Positions 54,401 to 64,000 of a stretch of 64,000 nucleotides of DNA are shown one piece after another. The position numbers and the translations under genes are program-made. Source of the DNA: Opisthocomus hoazin (lineage: Eukaryota > Chordata > Aves > Opisthocomiformes > Opisthocomidae); NCBI RefSeq assembly GCF_030867145.1, contig NC_134428.1:22485537-22549536 (forward strand), in the 5' to 3' direction. Under the pieces are notes generated by a model. It was given only the letters and a program-made list of their open reading frames with translations. It ran no database searches and was not told the origin of the DNA. Position 1 is the stretch's first letter. Every line of letters begins with the position of its first letter.

Positions 54401-57400
54401 CAGAGACCCCCAAGATGTTTTTCTCATGCAACATGGGGAAGCGCAGAGAGCAGGCTCTTCTCTCTGAGCTCAGCTGTGGAAGCTCGTTGGCTCTCAAAAC
54501 ACCAGCGCAACCCAAAGCTTTGCTGCACCCAAGGATGTTTTCTGTGTGCCTGTTCCCTTCCATCCCACGTGGCGACACCGACACCCTCTGCGATCCAATC
54601 GCGATCTGCCCCGGGAGCGCTCTAGCCCAGGAGACACGACCTCACTGCCCAGCAAACGACATCACTCTAGCTGGAACGCCGGGAACGTCCCTGACACACT
54701 ACGTAGCATCAAGAAACCTACACGAACCAAACCAATGCTGTGCTACAAGACCAACCCGTGCCAGGCTGCCTTCGGGGCCAGCTGGGCTCAGAGCCGAAGA
54801 ACAGAAAAGCCTTATTACTGCAAATAAACAGCAGCAACAAGGGGGGAAAGCAACTCCAGAGAAATTAATTTACATTACATGCCTGACACCCAAGCAAACC
54901 GAAGAGCGGATCGATGTCATTTACATCCACGGCCCTTCTGAGCGGGAGGAGCAGGGCGGCCAGCTCAGCAGCTGGAGGGATGGCTTGGGCGAACCTGCTG
55001 GAGAGCAGCTCTGCGGAGAGGGACCTGGGTATCCTGGTGGACAACAGGTTAACCATGAGCCAGCAGTGTGCCCTGGCTGCCAAGAAGGCCAATGGTATTC
55101 TGGGATGCATCAAGAGGATTGTGGCCAGCAGGTCGAGGGAGGTTCTCCTTCCCCTCTACACTGCCCTGGTGAGGCCTCATCTGGAGTACTCTGTCCAGTT
55201 CTGGGCTCCCCAGTTCAAGAAAGATGAGGAGCTACTGGAGAGAGTGCAGCGGAGGGCTACGAGGATGATGAGGGGACTGGAGCATCTCTCCTACGAGGAG
55301 AGGCTGAGGGAGCTGGGCTTGTTGAGCCTGGAGAAGAGAAGGCTGAGAGGGGACCTTAGAAATGCTTCTAAATATCTGAAGGGTGGGTGTCAGGAGGACG
55401 GGGCCAGACTCTTTCCAGTGGTGCCCAGCGATAGGACAAGGGGCAACGGGCACAAACTGAAGCACAGGAAGTTCCAGCTGAACATGGGGAAGAGCTTCTT
55501 CACTCTGAGGGTGACGGAGCCCTGGAACAGGCTGCCCAGGAAGGTAGTGGAGTCTCCTTCTCTGGAGATATTCAAGACCCAGCTGGACAAGGTCCTCTAC
55601 AACCTACTGTAGGTGACCCTGCTTTGGCAGGAGGGTTGGACTAGATGACCCATATAGGTCCCTTCCAACCCCTACCATTCTGTGATTCTGTGAAGCTCCG
55701 TGCCAGGCAGGGACAGGGCTCTGCTCCTCCCGGGGAGACCAAACCGCACATCGGACCCGCGAGTGCTGGTCCCACATCTGCCACCGAGCGACCGCATCCC
55801 GCTGCGCAACTCACACCAGCTCAGGGCCTTGGTTTCCCCATCTGTAAAATCGGGATAACGAGTCTTACCCTCCTCTGCGGAGCACTTTGAAAATATAATC
55901 ACCTGCAGCTTGGCCCTGCAGTGAGGACTGCTGGCGCCTCAGGCAGGCTCGCGATCAGACATATTGGTCTTTGGCTTTAAACAGAAAAATTCAGGAATTT
56001 AGATCAAAGAGAATGGAAGAGTATTGAACGAATCACTTATTCTTTTTCACAGAATCCCAGCATGGCAGGGTTGGAAGGGCCGTCTGTGGGTCACCCAGCC
56101 CAACCTGCTGCCCAAGCAGGGTCACCCACAGCAGGATGCACAGCACCACGTCCAGGTGGGTCTGGAATATCTCCAGAGAAGGAGACTCCACAGCCTCCCT
56201 GGGCAGCCTGGGCCAGGGCTCCGTCACCCTCAGAGGGAACAAGTTCTTCCTCGTGTTCAGCTGGAACTTCCTCTGCTTCAGTTTGTGCCTGTTGCCCCTT
56301 GTCCTGTCGCTGGGCACCACTGAAAAGAGTCTGGCCCCATCCTCCTGACACCCATCCTGCAGATATTTAGAGGCATTTCTAAGGTCCCCTCTCAGCCTGC
56401 TCTTCTCCAGGCTGAACAAGCCCAGCTCCCTCAGCCTGCCCTTGTAGCAGAGATGCTCCAAATTTTTGGATCAAGTTATTAAAAAACCTGAGCAAAACCA
56501 TCAGAAATAACACTGTAACAAAATTTATTAATGTCTGCTTAAACCCCCCATTTTGTATCAAACAGGGAGTGCAGAAGCCCACTAGGCAACCCAGTAACTC
56601 CGACTGACTGGGAAGGAGGGTGGGTAGGGATCGCTCTTTTCCCATGAAACTGAAGGTTTGAACCAAACACGTGAAACCGCACAACAAAATACGGAGCAGG
56701 AAATCCCGAGTCAGGGGGGCATTTAAACACAGCAGCCAGGGTTATAACCCACCGCAGCCCCTCGCCTTCACGAATGATACGCGAGAGCTTCAGCCCTGCC
56801 AACCAACAGGGTGCAAACAGACCCGAAACGAAGTGCTTAAAGAAAATCCGAATAGGGAAGCAGATTTGGCACTAAAGCTTGGGAAGCGCTGACGAAATAA
56901 ATTGGAGCAAACCACAGAGAAGATGAACGGGCTGGTTTACATTAATGTGCATGACTGGGCTCTCACCAACGCTGGCACGAGAGCCGACGAGGCAGACGGC
57001 GCATCTGGAGAAGGTTCTGGGTGGATCCGGCCCAGCCCCTCATCACCTCTCCTTAGCCACACCAGCAAGCCGCCACCTTGCTCCGACGCGGAGCCGCCGC
57101 GGCCCGGCGAAAGAAGCCGCGTCCGGAGCCCCCGAACCCGCCATCACCCCCGCACCACCCCCCCCACCCCCGCTGCCCCTCCAGATTCCCCGTGCCCAGC
57201 CCCGCAGGTTCTGCCGGGAGGGGAAGGCCTCCCCCCCCCACCTCGGGTGCGCCCGTGGGCCCCAAGCCGTGCCCCGGGGGGAACGGGCCGCACTCCCCAG
57301 CCCAGCGGGGAGCGCCCAGGGCCCAGCCCGCTGCCGGTCTCGGGGGGGGAGCACACACACACCCCCGACCCGGTCCCCCCCCAGGGGCTGCCGCGATCCC

Positions 57401-57664
57401 GCGGCTCGTAGCGGGGGAGGCGCAGAACGGGAGCCCCGGCTCCGGGAGAAACGAGGGGGACCGGCCATCTCCCGGCGGGGGAGCCAGGCGCCCCCCGAAG
57501 GCCCCCACGAGGAACCCGAGGGCGCCCCCCGGGATGGGGGGGGAAGGACGGGCCCTGCTCGCCGCGGCCTCCCCCCACGCCGCGGCTCCGCTCCTGGGGC
57601 CTAAGTGGCCTCCCCGCCCTCCCCCGCCCGCTCTCCCGGCCCAGCCCCCACCTCCTTTCGGCAT
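48426..57664 (-). CDS. PDAP1: PDAP1, PDGFA-associated 28 kDa heat- and acid-stable phosphoprotein
   Basis: Six coding exons on the minus strand: 57664-57652, 53027-52936, 50978-50871, 50467-50346, 49326-49175 and 48484-48426. They join to 181 codons plus TAA, the human length. The product begins [20 protein letters not shown]. It has an acidic stretch with the casein-kinase-type site [14 protein letters not shown] near residues 57-70, the segment [14 protein letters not shown], and the charged helix [19 protein letters not shown], and ends [12 protein letters not shown]. The C-terminal half is near-identical to human. Known as a small phosphoprotein that binds PDGF-A and modulates growth and stress responses; mechanism is not visible in sequence. 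Exon 1 encodes only four codons and one base, and its upstream side lies in the CpG island shared with BUD31. The acceptor of exon 2 uses a run of 28 T. Introns carry several CR1 copies. No damage is seen. Confidence 0.97.
49645..49800 (-). mobile_element. CR1 LINE 3'-end fragment, minus orientation
   Basis: The text aatcacagaatcataggttg, then gatcatcgagtccaacc, then a cacatctacacgtttttaaa block and ending near accacctccctgggcaa is the reverse complement of a common avian CR1 3' end. It belongs to a different subfamily from the copies at 45.9, 56.0 and 58.6 kb. It lies in PDAP1 intron 4. Confidence 0.88.
51855..52760 (+). mobile_element. Ancient CR1 LINE ORF2 fragment
   Basis: From the stretch actttgtgaatgacatcgcg onward, through aaatccaacacaaagttgga, the sequence follows the CR1 reverse-transcriptase C-terminal region in plus orientation, worn but readable. 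Later pieces such as gtttggtcttttaagtctag and gaactggatggtctgcctgg match the downstream tail. It is much older than the other CR1 copies in PDAP1 introns. It lies in PDAP1 intron 2; edges are approximate. Confidence 0.6.
53034..53061 (-). repeat. PDAP1: A28 run forming the PDAP1 exon 2 polypyrimidine tract
   Basis: Twenty-eight consecutive A on the plus strand read as T28 immediately before the gtacag acceptor of PDAP1 exon 2 on the minus strand. Confidence 0.95.
54975..55695 (+). mobile_element. CR1 LINE, 3' part, plus orientation, with a long open frame
   Basis: A 232-codon open frame at 54914-55612 contains the CR1 reverse-transcriptase C-terminus ([58 protein letters not shown], ending [12 protein letters not shown]). 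It is followed by the 3' UTR and a doubled attctgtg end at about 55677-55691. The intact C-terminal frame suggests a fairly young insertion, but the copy lacks the rest of the element. It lies in PDAP1 intron 1, antisense to the gene. Confidence 0.94.
56047..56461 (-). mobile_element. CR1 LINE 3' part, minus orientation
   Basis: The minus strand encodes the end of the CR1 protein ([20 protein letters not shown] to [16 protein letters not shown]), and the element's 3' end is at the tcacagaatcccagcatg edge. It lies about 350 bases from the plus-strand CR1 copy at 54975-55695 and resembles the copies at 45.9 and 58.6 kb. Confidence 0.93.
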
Positions 57665-58315
57665 CGCGGCGGCGATGGCGGCAGCGGCGGCTGCGGCGAA
57701 GCCCCCCCCCTCCCGGCTCCCTGCGGTGACCCGGAAGCGGAAACCACTCCCCTCCCCCTCGCGCGCGGGGCCCTCGGAGCCAGCCCAGTCACCGCGACCC
57801 CGCGAGGACCCCGCCGCGGGGCTGCCCTCAGCGCTGCCGCTCCCACCGCCCGCGCCGCCTCCTCCGGGCTCCCCAGCAGTGGGGAGCGGGGCCGCTTCCC
57901 CTCCCGCCGAGCCGCGTTCTCCGCCCTCCCCCGGTCGATGCGGGGGGCGCGCACGGCGCCGGCGGGTTTCCTTCAGGCAGCGCGGCGGGCAGCCCAGGGG
58001 GCGGCCCGGGCGGGAGAGGCCCCGCCGGTGAGGGCGGAGCGGAAGCGGAAGCTGCGGCCGGCGGCAGGTGAGCGGGGCGGCGGGACGGGGCCTGTTCCTG
58101 TGCCGCCAGCACTGGCCCAGCCCCGGGAGGGACCGGGGGGCCTCGCCGGGGTGTTCAGTGGGAGCTGGCGGCGGCTGCTCGGGGGCGGCCCGGGGTGGAG
58201 GAGGGGCGGCTGTCGTCTCACCGCGCTGAGGGGGAAAAACCAATCTGCTGCGGCGGGGCAGGGCCTGCGGGCGGCCCCGGGCGAGGCTTTGCCTCTTCCC
58301 TCAGCCCCGTGAAGC
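57050..58315. promoter_or_regulatory. Bidirectional CpG island, PDAP1 (left) and BUD31 (right)
   Basis: About 1.2 kb of very CpG-dense sequence separates the first coding exon of PDAP1 (start codon at 57664, minus strand) from BUD31. A donor at 58078 (ggcggcag/gtgagc) ends a non-coding BUD31 first exon, so the two start regions are at most about 400 bases apart. No TATA box is obvious. Repeated ccggaagcgg and gcggaagcgg motifs near 57730 and 58040 look like ETS-family sites. Confidence 0.8.
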
Positions 58316-58462
58316 TCGTTTTTATCATCCGAGTAGAGAGTGGCAGATGGGCGGGGAAATACTTGTAACAACTGTTTTCATTTCGGGTTTTTTTTCCAGC
58401 GGTTCTCGGGATTTGGCAGCGCCCGCCCGCCCCGGGGCAGGCGAACCCTCGTTTCCCAGGCA

Positions 58463-60757
58463 ATGCCCAAGGTGAAGAGGAGCAGGAAGCCTCCCCCAGA
58501 TGGCTGGGAGCTGATCGAGCCAACGCTGGATGAGCTGGATCAGAAGATGAGAGAAGGTAAGCGGCAGACCTGGCTGCTCTCAGGGACGTGTCCCTCACAC
58601 GAGCTCATCAACAAGGGCAAGTGCAGGGTCCTGCATCTGGGGAGGAACAACCCCAGGCACCAGTACAGGCTGGGGCTGACCTGCTGGAGAGCAGCTCTGC
58701 GGAGAGGGACCTGGGTGTGCTAGGTGGGTGACAAGGTGACCATGAGCCAGCAGTGTGCCCTGGCTGCCAAGAAGGCCAATGGGATCCTGGGGTGCATCAA
58801 GAGGAGCGTGGCCAGCAGGTCGAGGGAGGTTCTCCTTCCCCTCTACACTGCCCTGGTGAGGCCCCATCTGCAGTGCTGTGTCCAGTTCTGGGCTCCCCAG
58901 TTCAAGAAAGATGAGGAGCTACTGGAGAGAGTCCAGCGGAGGGCTACGAGGATGGTGAGGGGACTGGAGCATCTCTCCTACGAGGAGAGGCTGAGGGAGC
59001 TGGGCTTGTTCAGCCTGGAGAAGAGAAGGCTGAGAGGGGACCTTAGAAATGCTTTTAAATATCTGCAGGGTGGGTGTCAGGAGGATGGGGCCAGACTCTG
59101 TTCAGTGGTGCCCAGCGACAGGACAAGGGGCAACGGGCACAAACTGAGGCAGAGGAAGCTCCAGCTGAAGATGAGGAAGAACTTGTTCCCTCTGAGGGTG
59201 ACGGAGCCCTGGCCCAGGCTGCCCAGGGAGGCTGTGGAGTCTCCTTCTCTGGAGATATTCAAGCCCTGCCTGGACGTGGTGCTGTGCAGCCTGCTCTGGG
59301 TGACCCTGCTTGGGCAGGGGGTTGGACTGGTTGACCCACAGAGGTCCCTTCCAATCCCTGCTATGCTGGGATTCTGTGATCCTCAGCTATCTCGGGGAGC
59401 ACAGTTGCCCCCACGAGTATGGATTGACTTTTCCTTATATCCACCTGCAGTGACACCTCAGACTGCGCCTGGGCCAGCACCGGTCGCTTTTCCCTGGGTG
59501 TGCCTGGTCGCAGAGCGCAGCAGGTCGCTGTACAGCTGTTGTAGGGCACGCCACAGCTGAGCCCTGGCTGAACGCACTGGTGTGCGTGGAGGGACGGGTA
59601 GTTCTTGTCCGTGCTGTTGCTCTGGTCTGACGAGGCAGGGCAGCCGTGAAGTCACCTGCTGTCCCCATGTGGGTCACGCCATCCCCACTGTCATTCTGTT
59701 TTCATTTCCTAAAGGACCGGTTCCAGGTCAGGTCCCTTCCATTTGAATCTTCTTCCTTTAAGCTCAGTCTTGTCTCTGTAATGTATCAAAGTTCTTGGGG
59801 CGGTTTATTGCGAAGTGACTAAGGAAATAAGTTGTTCTGCCTGAAACCGTCAGCTGGAACCTGGTGTTTGTGTTCCCTCCCAGCGGAGACCGAGCCTCAC
59901 GAAGGGAAGAGGAAAGTGGAATCCCTCTGGCCTATCTTCAGAATTCATCACCAGAAGACACGTTACATCTTCGATCTCTTCTATAAAAGAAAAGCTATCA
60001 GCAGAGGTGAGGGGTGCAAACGTGTTACCCCGGGCTGGGGCAAACGGAATGGGGGAAGCTGGTGGGATCGATCGGGTTTCTGGGGAGGGACGATGGAGGG
60101 AAGGCTGGCGGCTGCCTGGCTTTCGCTGCTAGTTACTACAGCTAGTAATCCCCGATAGTGAGTCTTCTGGCCCTTCCTGAGAGCTACTGGTGATGGTGTC
60201 TGCTCCTCTGCAGAGCTCTACGAGTACTGCATCAAGGAGGGCTACGCTGACAAAAACCTGATCGCAAAGTGGAAGAAACAGGGCTACGAGAACCTCTGCT
60301 GCCTGCGCTGCATCCAGACGCGGGACACCAACTTCGGAACCAACTGCATCTGCAGGGTCCCCAAAAGCAAACTGGAAGTGGTAAGGGTTTGCAGCTTGGT
60401 CCTCGGCTGGCCCAGGCCCTTGCGGCACCCGGTCTGACTCCTCTGGGGTCAGGGACAGCGGAGGAGGCAGTGCTGTCCCTTCGGGTAATTTCCCCTAGTT
60501 CTAGCATTTTCTGTCTTTGCTGGTAGAGTTGGCATCTAGTTGGTTCTAGAGTTACTGTCAGCTTTGGCATGCGGTCATTTAAAGTCGTTAAAGTACAGGA
60601 AACAACAACAAAGCAGAGGGCAGCAACCCTTCCCCCACAGCGCCTTTCTCTGGTCTGTCTGCTCAGGTCACTTGGCTGAAAAACCCTCCTCGTGTTTCTT
60701 TTCCAGGGGAGAATCATTGAGTGCACTCACTGCGGATGCAGAGGCTGTTCTGGGTGA
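58463..60757 (+). CDS. BUD31: BUD31, spliceosome-associated zinc protein (G10 family)
   Basis: Four coding exons: 58463-58556, 59884-60006, 60214-60380 and 60707-60757, joining to 144 codons plus TGA, the human length. A non-coding exon ends at 58077 and the ATG exon opens at 58400. The product begins with a basic nuclear-localisation-like [20 protein letters not shown] and ends in a cysteine cluster: C101, C102, C105, C117, C119, C134, C137, C139 and C142. This cluster is the conserved zinc-binding C-terminus of the G10/BUD31 family. BUD31 is part of the activated spliceosome in the nucleus. The only difference from human I noticed is Pro for Ala at residue 10. A CR1 LINE fills most of the first intron after the ATG exon. 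It is divergent with PDAP1, sharing its CpG island. Confidence 0.98.
58608..59380 (+). mobile_element. CR1 LINE, 3' part, plus orientation, in BUD31 intron
   Basis: Encodes the CR1 reverse-transcriptase C-terminus ([20 protein letters not shown], then [53 protein letters not shown]). It is followed by the element's 3' UTR and a gattctgtgat end. It starts only about 50 bases after the donor of the BUD31 ATG exon. A frame break near 58720 separates two open parts. It is sense to BUD31. Confidence 0.94.
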
Positions 60758-60952
60758 AGCCTTTAGCCGTAAGACTGCTTTCTGAACCCTGAGGGGTGTC
60801 ATCCTACGCCGGGGACTGTCGGTGCAGTTATAGCTGCCTTCTGTGTGATTGGGTATTCCTGTATAGCAATTAAACCAGCAGCGTATTCACCTGGATCACG
60901 GATACAGCGGTGGTTGTTCGGGAGTAGGTTTTTGTGTGGCTGTTGATTTTAA

Positions 60953-60958
60953 AATAAA
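60953..60958 (+). terminator. BUD31: BUD31 polyadenylation signal
   Basis: Canonical AATAAA 196 bases after the BUD31 stop. It lies about 220 bases before the LTR of the minus-strand provirus. Confidence 0.85.
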
Positions 60959-61174
60959 ACCTGCCTTCTTGAGAGTGGTGCAATCGTCCGGCAAAACGTT
61001 TCTAGGCCCTTCTTCCCCTGCTGGGTGTGCTTCGGTTGGTTTGGCTTAAGGTTGCTCTGCGTGCCGCGAGGTGTTCTGAACCAGCTCGTATCCCTCTTGC
61101 TCAGCTAACTGAATTTAAAAGGCCATGTGGAAAGGAAATAGTACAGTTCTCAAAGCTCCCATCTGATTTAAGCT

Positions 61175-61575
61175 TGTTTTGGTTTCGGCTGCCGCCGGCA
61201 ACAAAAGCGCCACGCGGCCGCCCCTCCCCCCGCCGGCGTGCGGAGGAGAATGGAAAGAAAGAGGCAGAAACTGGTGGGTCGGGATAAGGGCAGTTTAACA
61301 GAACAGCAAACAGAGGGAAAACCGGAACAACAACGATACAAATAAGGAGAAAACACAACAACGAACCGCAGGACCCAGACAGCACCGGCGCCGCGTCCCC
61401 CCAAGCCCCGAGTGCCTTCCCGCTGCGCCGCCCCCCCCACCGGAACCCCGCGTGACGTCACATGGTATGGAATACCGGGCTCTGTTTGGCCAGGTGGGGT
61501 CAGCCCCCACCCCCCGGCTGTGCCCCTTCCTGGATTCCGGTGAAAATTAACCCTGTTCTGGCCAAACCCAGGACA
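61175..61575 (-). repeat. 3' LTR of the ERV-L-like provirus
   Basis: On the minus strand the LTR starts TGTCCTGGGTTTGGCC at 61575, directly after a purine-rich priming tract (about 61576-61592), and ends CA at 61175, giving about 401 bases. The TGTCCTGG start is typical of avian ERV-L LTRs. The ending point is chosen from the tg/ca rule, so it could be off by a few bases. The target-site duplication cannot be checked without the other end. Confidence 0.75.
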
Positions 61576-64000
61576 TTATCCACCCCTTATTCCATACCAT
61601 CTACGTCATGCCCAGGTCCCCCATTGTCCAGTTGATCACCACTACTTCTCCTGTCTCCAGATATCATTCCCTTAGTCTATGGATCATCACTCTAAAGTGT
61701 CCGTTGAGTTCGTTTAATCCATGACTTCAGGCTCCATCTGTCGTTATGGTCTTCTGTGGCAGGGGAGGTGATGTGTGGTGATGGGCGGTCACTTGCTGCA
61801 TCCGGAGCTCACGGCTGATGCATCTGGTGTGGCCCGTGCCCACAGTCTGCAGGAGATGTTGATCTTGATGAAGTTGCTGGATGCCAGTTGTTGAAAACCA
61901 GGTCCAGTTCCATCATTGCTGTGCTCTGCTAGGTTTTCATCGAAAAAGTCCATCCTTCTTTAATCTGGAGAATTCTTACTATGCTACTACTGGTACAAAA
62001 TATAACAATTATAACAGTGATAACAGACAGTGACAGGGTTATTTAACAACTAACTTTATACAATTTATTTATGGACTATTCTCGCCCAAAATTAAATCCC
62101 CATGAGGTACACATCGGACTTCCCCATCCTTCCGCATTACCCACCAGGTACACCCAGGTCCTTGAGCAAAAGCAATCCCGCGGACGGGCTTGCCTTTGCC
62201 CGAGGCAGGCGTAACCCAAACCGTCTTCCCTAACACGTTCCGCATGTGCACTACAGGGACTTTATCCCCTTCTACGGGGCGCTGAGGTTTTGACTGGGCA
62301 GGACCAGCCCGGTTGGTGGACCCTCTGGTGTTAACCAACCAGGTGGCCTTTGCTAAATGGGTATCCCAATTTTTGAAAGTCCCACCCCCCATTGCCCTCA
62401 AAGTGGTTTTTAGCAGCCCATTGTAACGTTCGATCTTTCCCGAGGCTGGTGCATGGTAGGGGATGTGATACACCCACTCGATACCGTGTTCTTTGGCCCA
62501 GGTGTCTATGAGGCTGTTGCGAAAGTGAGTCCCGTTGTCCGACTCAGTTCTTTTGGGGGTGCCATGTCACCACAGGACTTGTTTTTCCAGGCCCAGGATG
62601 GTATTCCGGGCGGTGGCATGGGGCACAGGGTAGGTTTCCAGCCATCCGGTGGTGGCCTCCACCATTGTGAGCACATAGCGCTTGCCGTGGCGGGTCTGTG
62701 GCAGTGTGATATAGTCAATCTGCCAAGCCTCCCCATATTTATATTTTAGCCATCGTCCTCCATACCACTGAGGCTTTACCCGCTTGGCTTGCTTGATTGC
62801 AGCGCATGTCTCACATTCATGGATAACCTGTGCAATAGTGTCCATGGTCAAGTCCACCCCTCGGTCACGAGCCCATCTGTATGTCGCGTCTCTTCCTTGG
62901 TGGCCCGAGGTGTCATGGGCCCACCGAGCTATAAACAGTTCACCCTTATGTTGCCAGTCCAGATCCACCTGAGCCACTTCAATCTTAGCAGCCTGATCTA
63001 CCTGGTGGTTGTTTTGATGTTCTTCAGTGGCCCGACTCTTAGGGACGTGGGCGTCCACGTGACGGACTTTTACAGCCAACTGCTCTAGCCGGGCAGCAAT
63101 ATCTTGCCACAATGGGGCAGCCCAGATAGGTTTGCCTCTGTGCTGCCAGTTGTTCTTCTTCCATTGCTGCAGCCACCCCCACAAGGCATTGGCCACCATC
63201 CAAGAGTCGGTGTAAAGATGGAGCACTGGCCACTTCTCTCGACTGGCAATGTCTAAAGCCAGCTGGATGGCTTTCACCTCTGCAAACTGGCTGGACTCAC
63301 CTTCTCCCTCGGCCGTTTCTGCGACTTGTTGTGTAGGGCTCCATACAGCAGCCTTCCACCTCCGCTGCTTCCCCACAATGCGACAGGACCCATCCGTGAA
63401 CAGGGCATACTGTTTCTCATCTTCTGGCAGCTGGTTATACAGTGGGGCCTCTTCAGCACGTGTCACCTCCTCCTCTGGCGATGCTCCAAAATCTTTGCCT
63501 TCTGGCCAGTCCATGATTACCTCCAGAATTCCTGGGCGACTGGGGTTTCCCATTCGGGCGCGTTGGGTGATCAGCGCGACCCACGTACTCCACGTAGCAT
63601 CGGTGGCATGATGCTTAGAGGGGACCCTCTCTTTGAACATCCAGCCCAGGACCGGCAATCATGGAGCTAGGAGGAGCTGTGCTTCAGTGCCGACCACTTC
63701 TGAAGCAGCTCGAACGCCTTCATATGCTGCCAGAATCTCTTTTTCAGTGGGAGTATAGCGGGCCTCGGATCCTTTGTATCCCCGACTCCAGAACCCCAGG
63801 GGTCGACCTCGAGTCTCCCCTGGTGCTTTCTGCCAGAGACTCCAGGTTGGGCCATTCTCCCCAGCTGCGGTGTAGAGCACGTTTTTAACATCTTGCCCTG
63901 ACCAGACTGGACCAAGGGCTACGGCATGAACTATCTCCCGTTTAATTTGTTCAAATGCCTGTCGTTGCTCAGGGCCCCATTCAAAATCATTCTTCTTCCG
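61175..64000 (-). mobile_element. ERV-L-like endogenous retrovirus, 3' half, continues past the window
   Basis: A fossil provirus on the minus strand. Visible parts in its own reading direction are the end of the reverse-transcriptase domain (about 64000-63660), RNase H (about 63430-62950, with the DGS motif) and integrase. The integrase spans about 62950-62080, with an HHCC-type zinc region and a catalytic-core start in WQIDYI. These are followed by about 0.5 kb without a recognised gene, then a purine-rich tract and the 3' LTR. No envelope gene is seen, as expected for ERV-L relatives. The visible pol part is broken, with about two or three interruptions, but long open stretches remain, so it is not among the oldest bird copies. 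The 5' half and 5' LTR lie outside the window, so age cannot be set from LTR divergence. The class is inferred from the pol text and the LTR start. Confidence 0.85.

Noticed and set aside
57053-58243. 396-codon minus-strand and 317-codon plus-strand frames in the PDAP1-BUD31 island
   Set aside because: Both are low-complexity Pro/Arg/Gly/Ala translations of a CpG island and overlap the true first exons in other frames.
58724-59560. 278-codon frame that looks like a host gene downstream of BUD31's first coding exon
   Set aside because: It is the reverse-transcriptase tail of a CR1 LINE and lies in an intron.

Overview
This is a window of bird nuclear DNA. The evidence is multi-exon vertebrate genes with GT-AG introns, many CR1 LINE fragments of the avian type (no poly-A tail, ending in ATTCTGTG-like repeats), and an avian-style ERV-L-like provirus. 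CpG-island promoters and a jump to very GC-rich DNA near 34.9 kb fit a small bird chromosome. I cannot name the species. The gene order, MYH16 (+) - ARPC1A (+) - ARPC1B (+) - PDAP1 (-) - BUD31 (+), is the order and orientation I know from human 7q22, so the block is ancient conserved synteny.

Layout. About 0.5-12.2 kb holds the tail half of a sarcomeric myosin heavy chain gene whose exons lie in correct order but carry several in-frame stops, frameshifts and damaged splice sites; by position and sequence it is a dead MYH16. From 12.2 to 16.5 kb is intergenic DNA with an old CR1 copy near 15.2-16.1 kb. From 16.6 to 33.2 kb is ARPC1A (CpG-island promoter, ten exons, 370 aa). From 33.2 to 40.1 kb is a non-coding interval in which base composition changes from AT-rich to GC-rich. 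From 40.1 to 45.5 kb is ARPC1B (nine coding exons, 369 aa, short GC-rich introns full of simple repeats). From 47.6 to 57.7 kb is PDAP1 on the minus strand (six coding exons, 181 aa) with several CR1 insertions. A shared CpG island at about 57.05-58.3 kb drives PDAP1 leftward and BUD31 rightward (58.0-61.0 kb; four coding exons, 144 aa). From 61.2 kb to the window end is the 3' part of a minus-strand ERV-L-like provirus: LTR, integrase, RNase H and the end of reverse transcriptase.

Function. ARPC1A and ARPC1B are alternative WD40 subunits of the Arp2/3 actin-nucleating complex and have almost identical exon lengths and phases, so they are tandem duplicates. PDAP1 is a small acidic/basic phosphoprotein and BUD31 is a spliceosome zinc protein; they share only a promoter region. 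MYH16 would have been a jaw-muscle myosin.

The items most worth a second look are the decayed avian MYH16, a 77-bp near-perfect palindrome at 47394-47470, an ARPC1B intron whose best donor is GC, inverted CR1 copies inside PDAP1 intron 1, and the isochore boundary between the two ARPC1 paralogs. I found no convincing new gene system.
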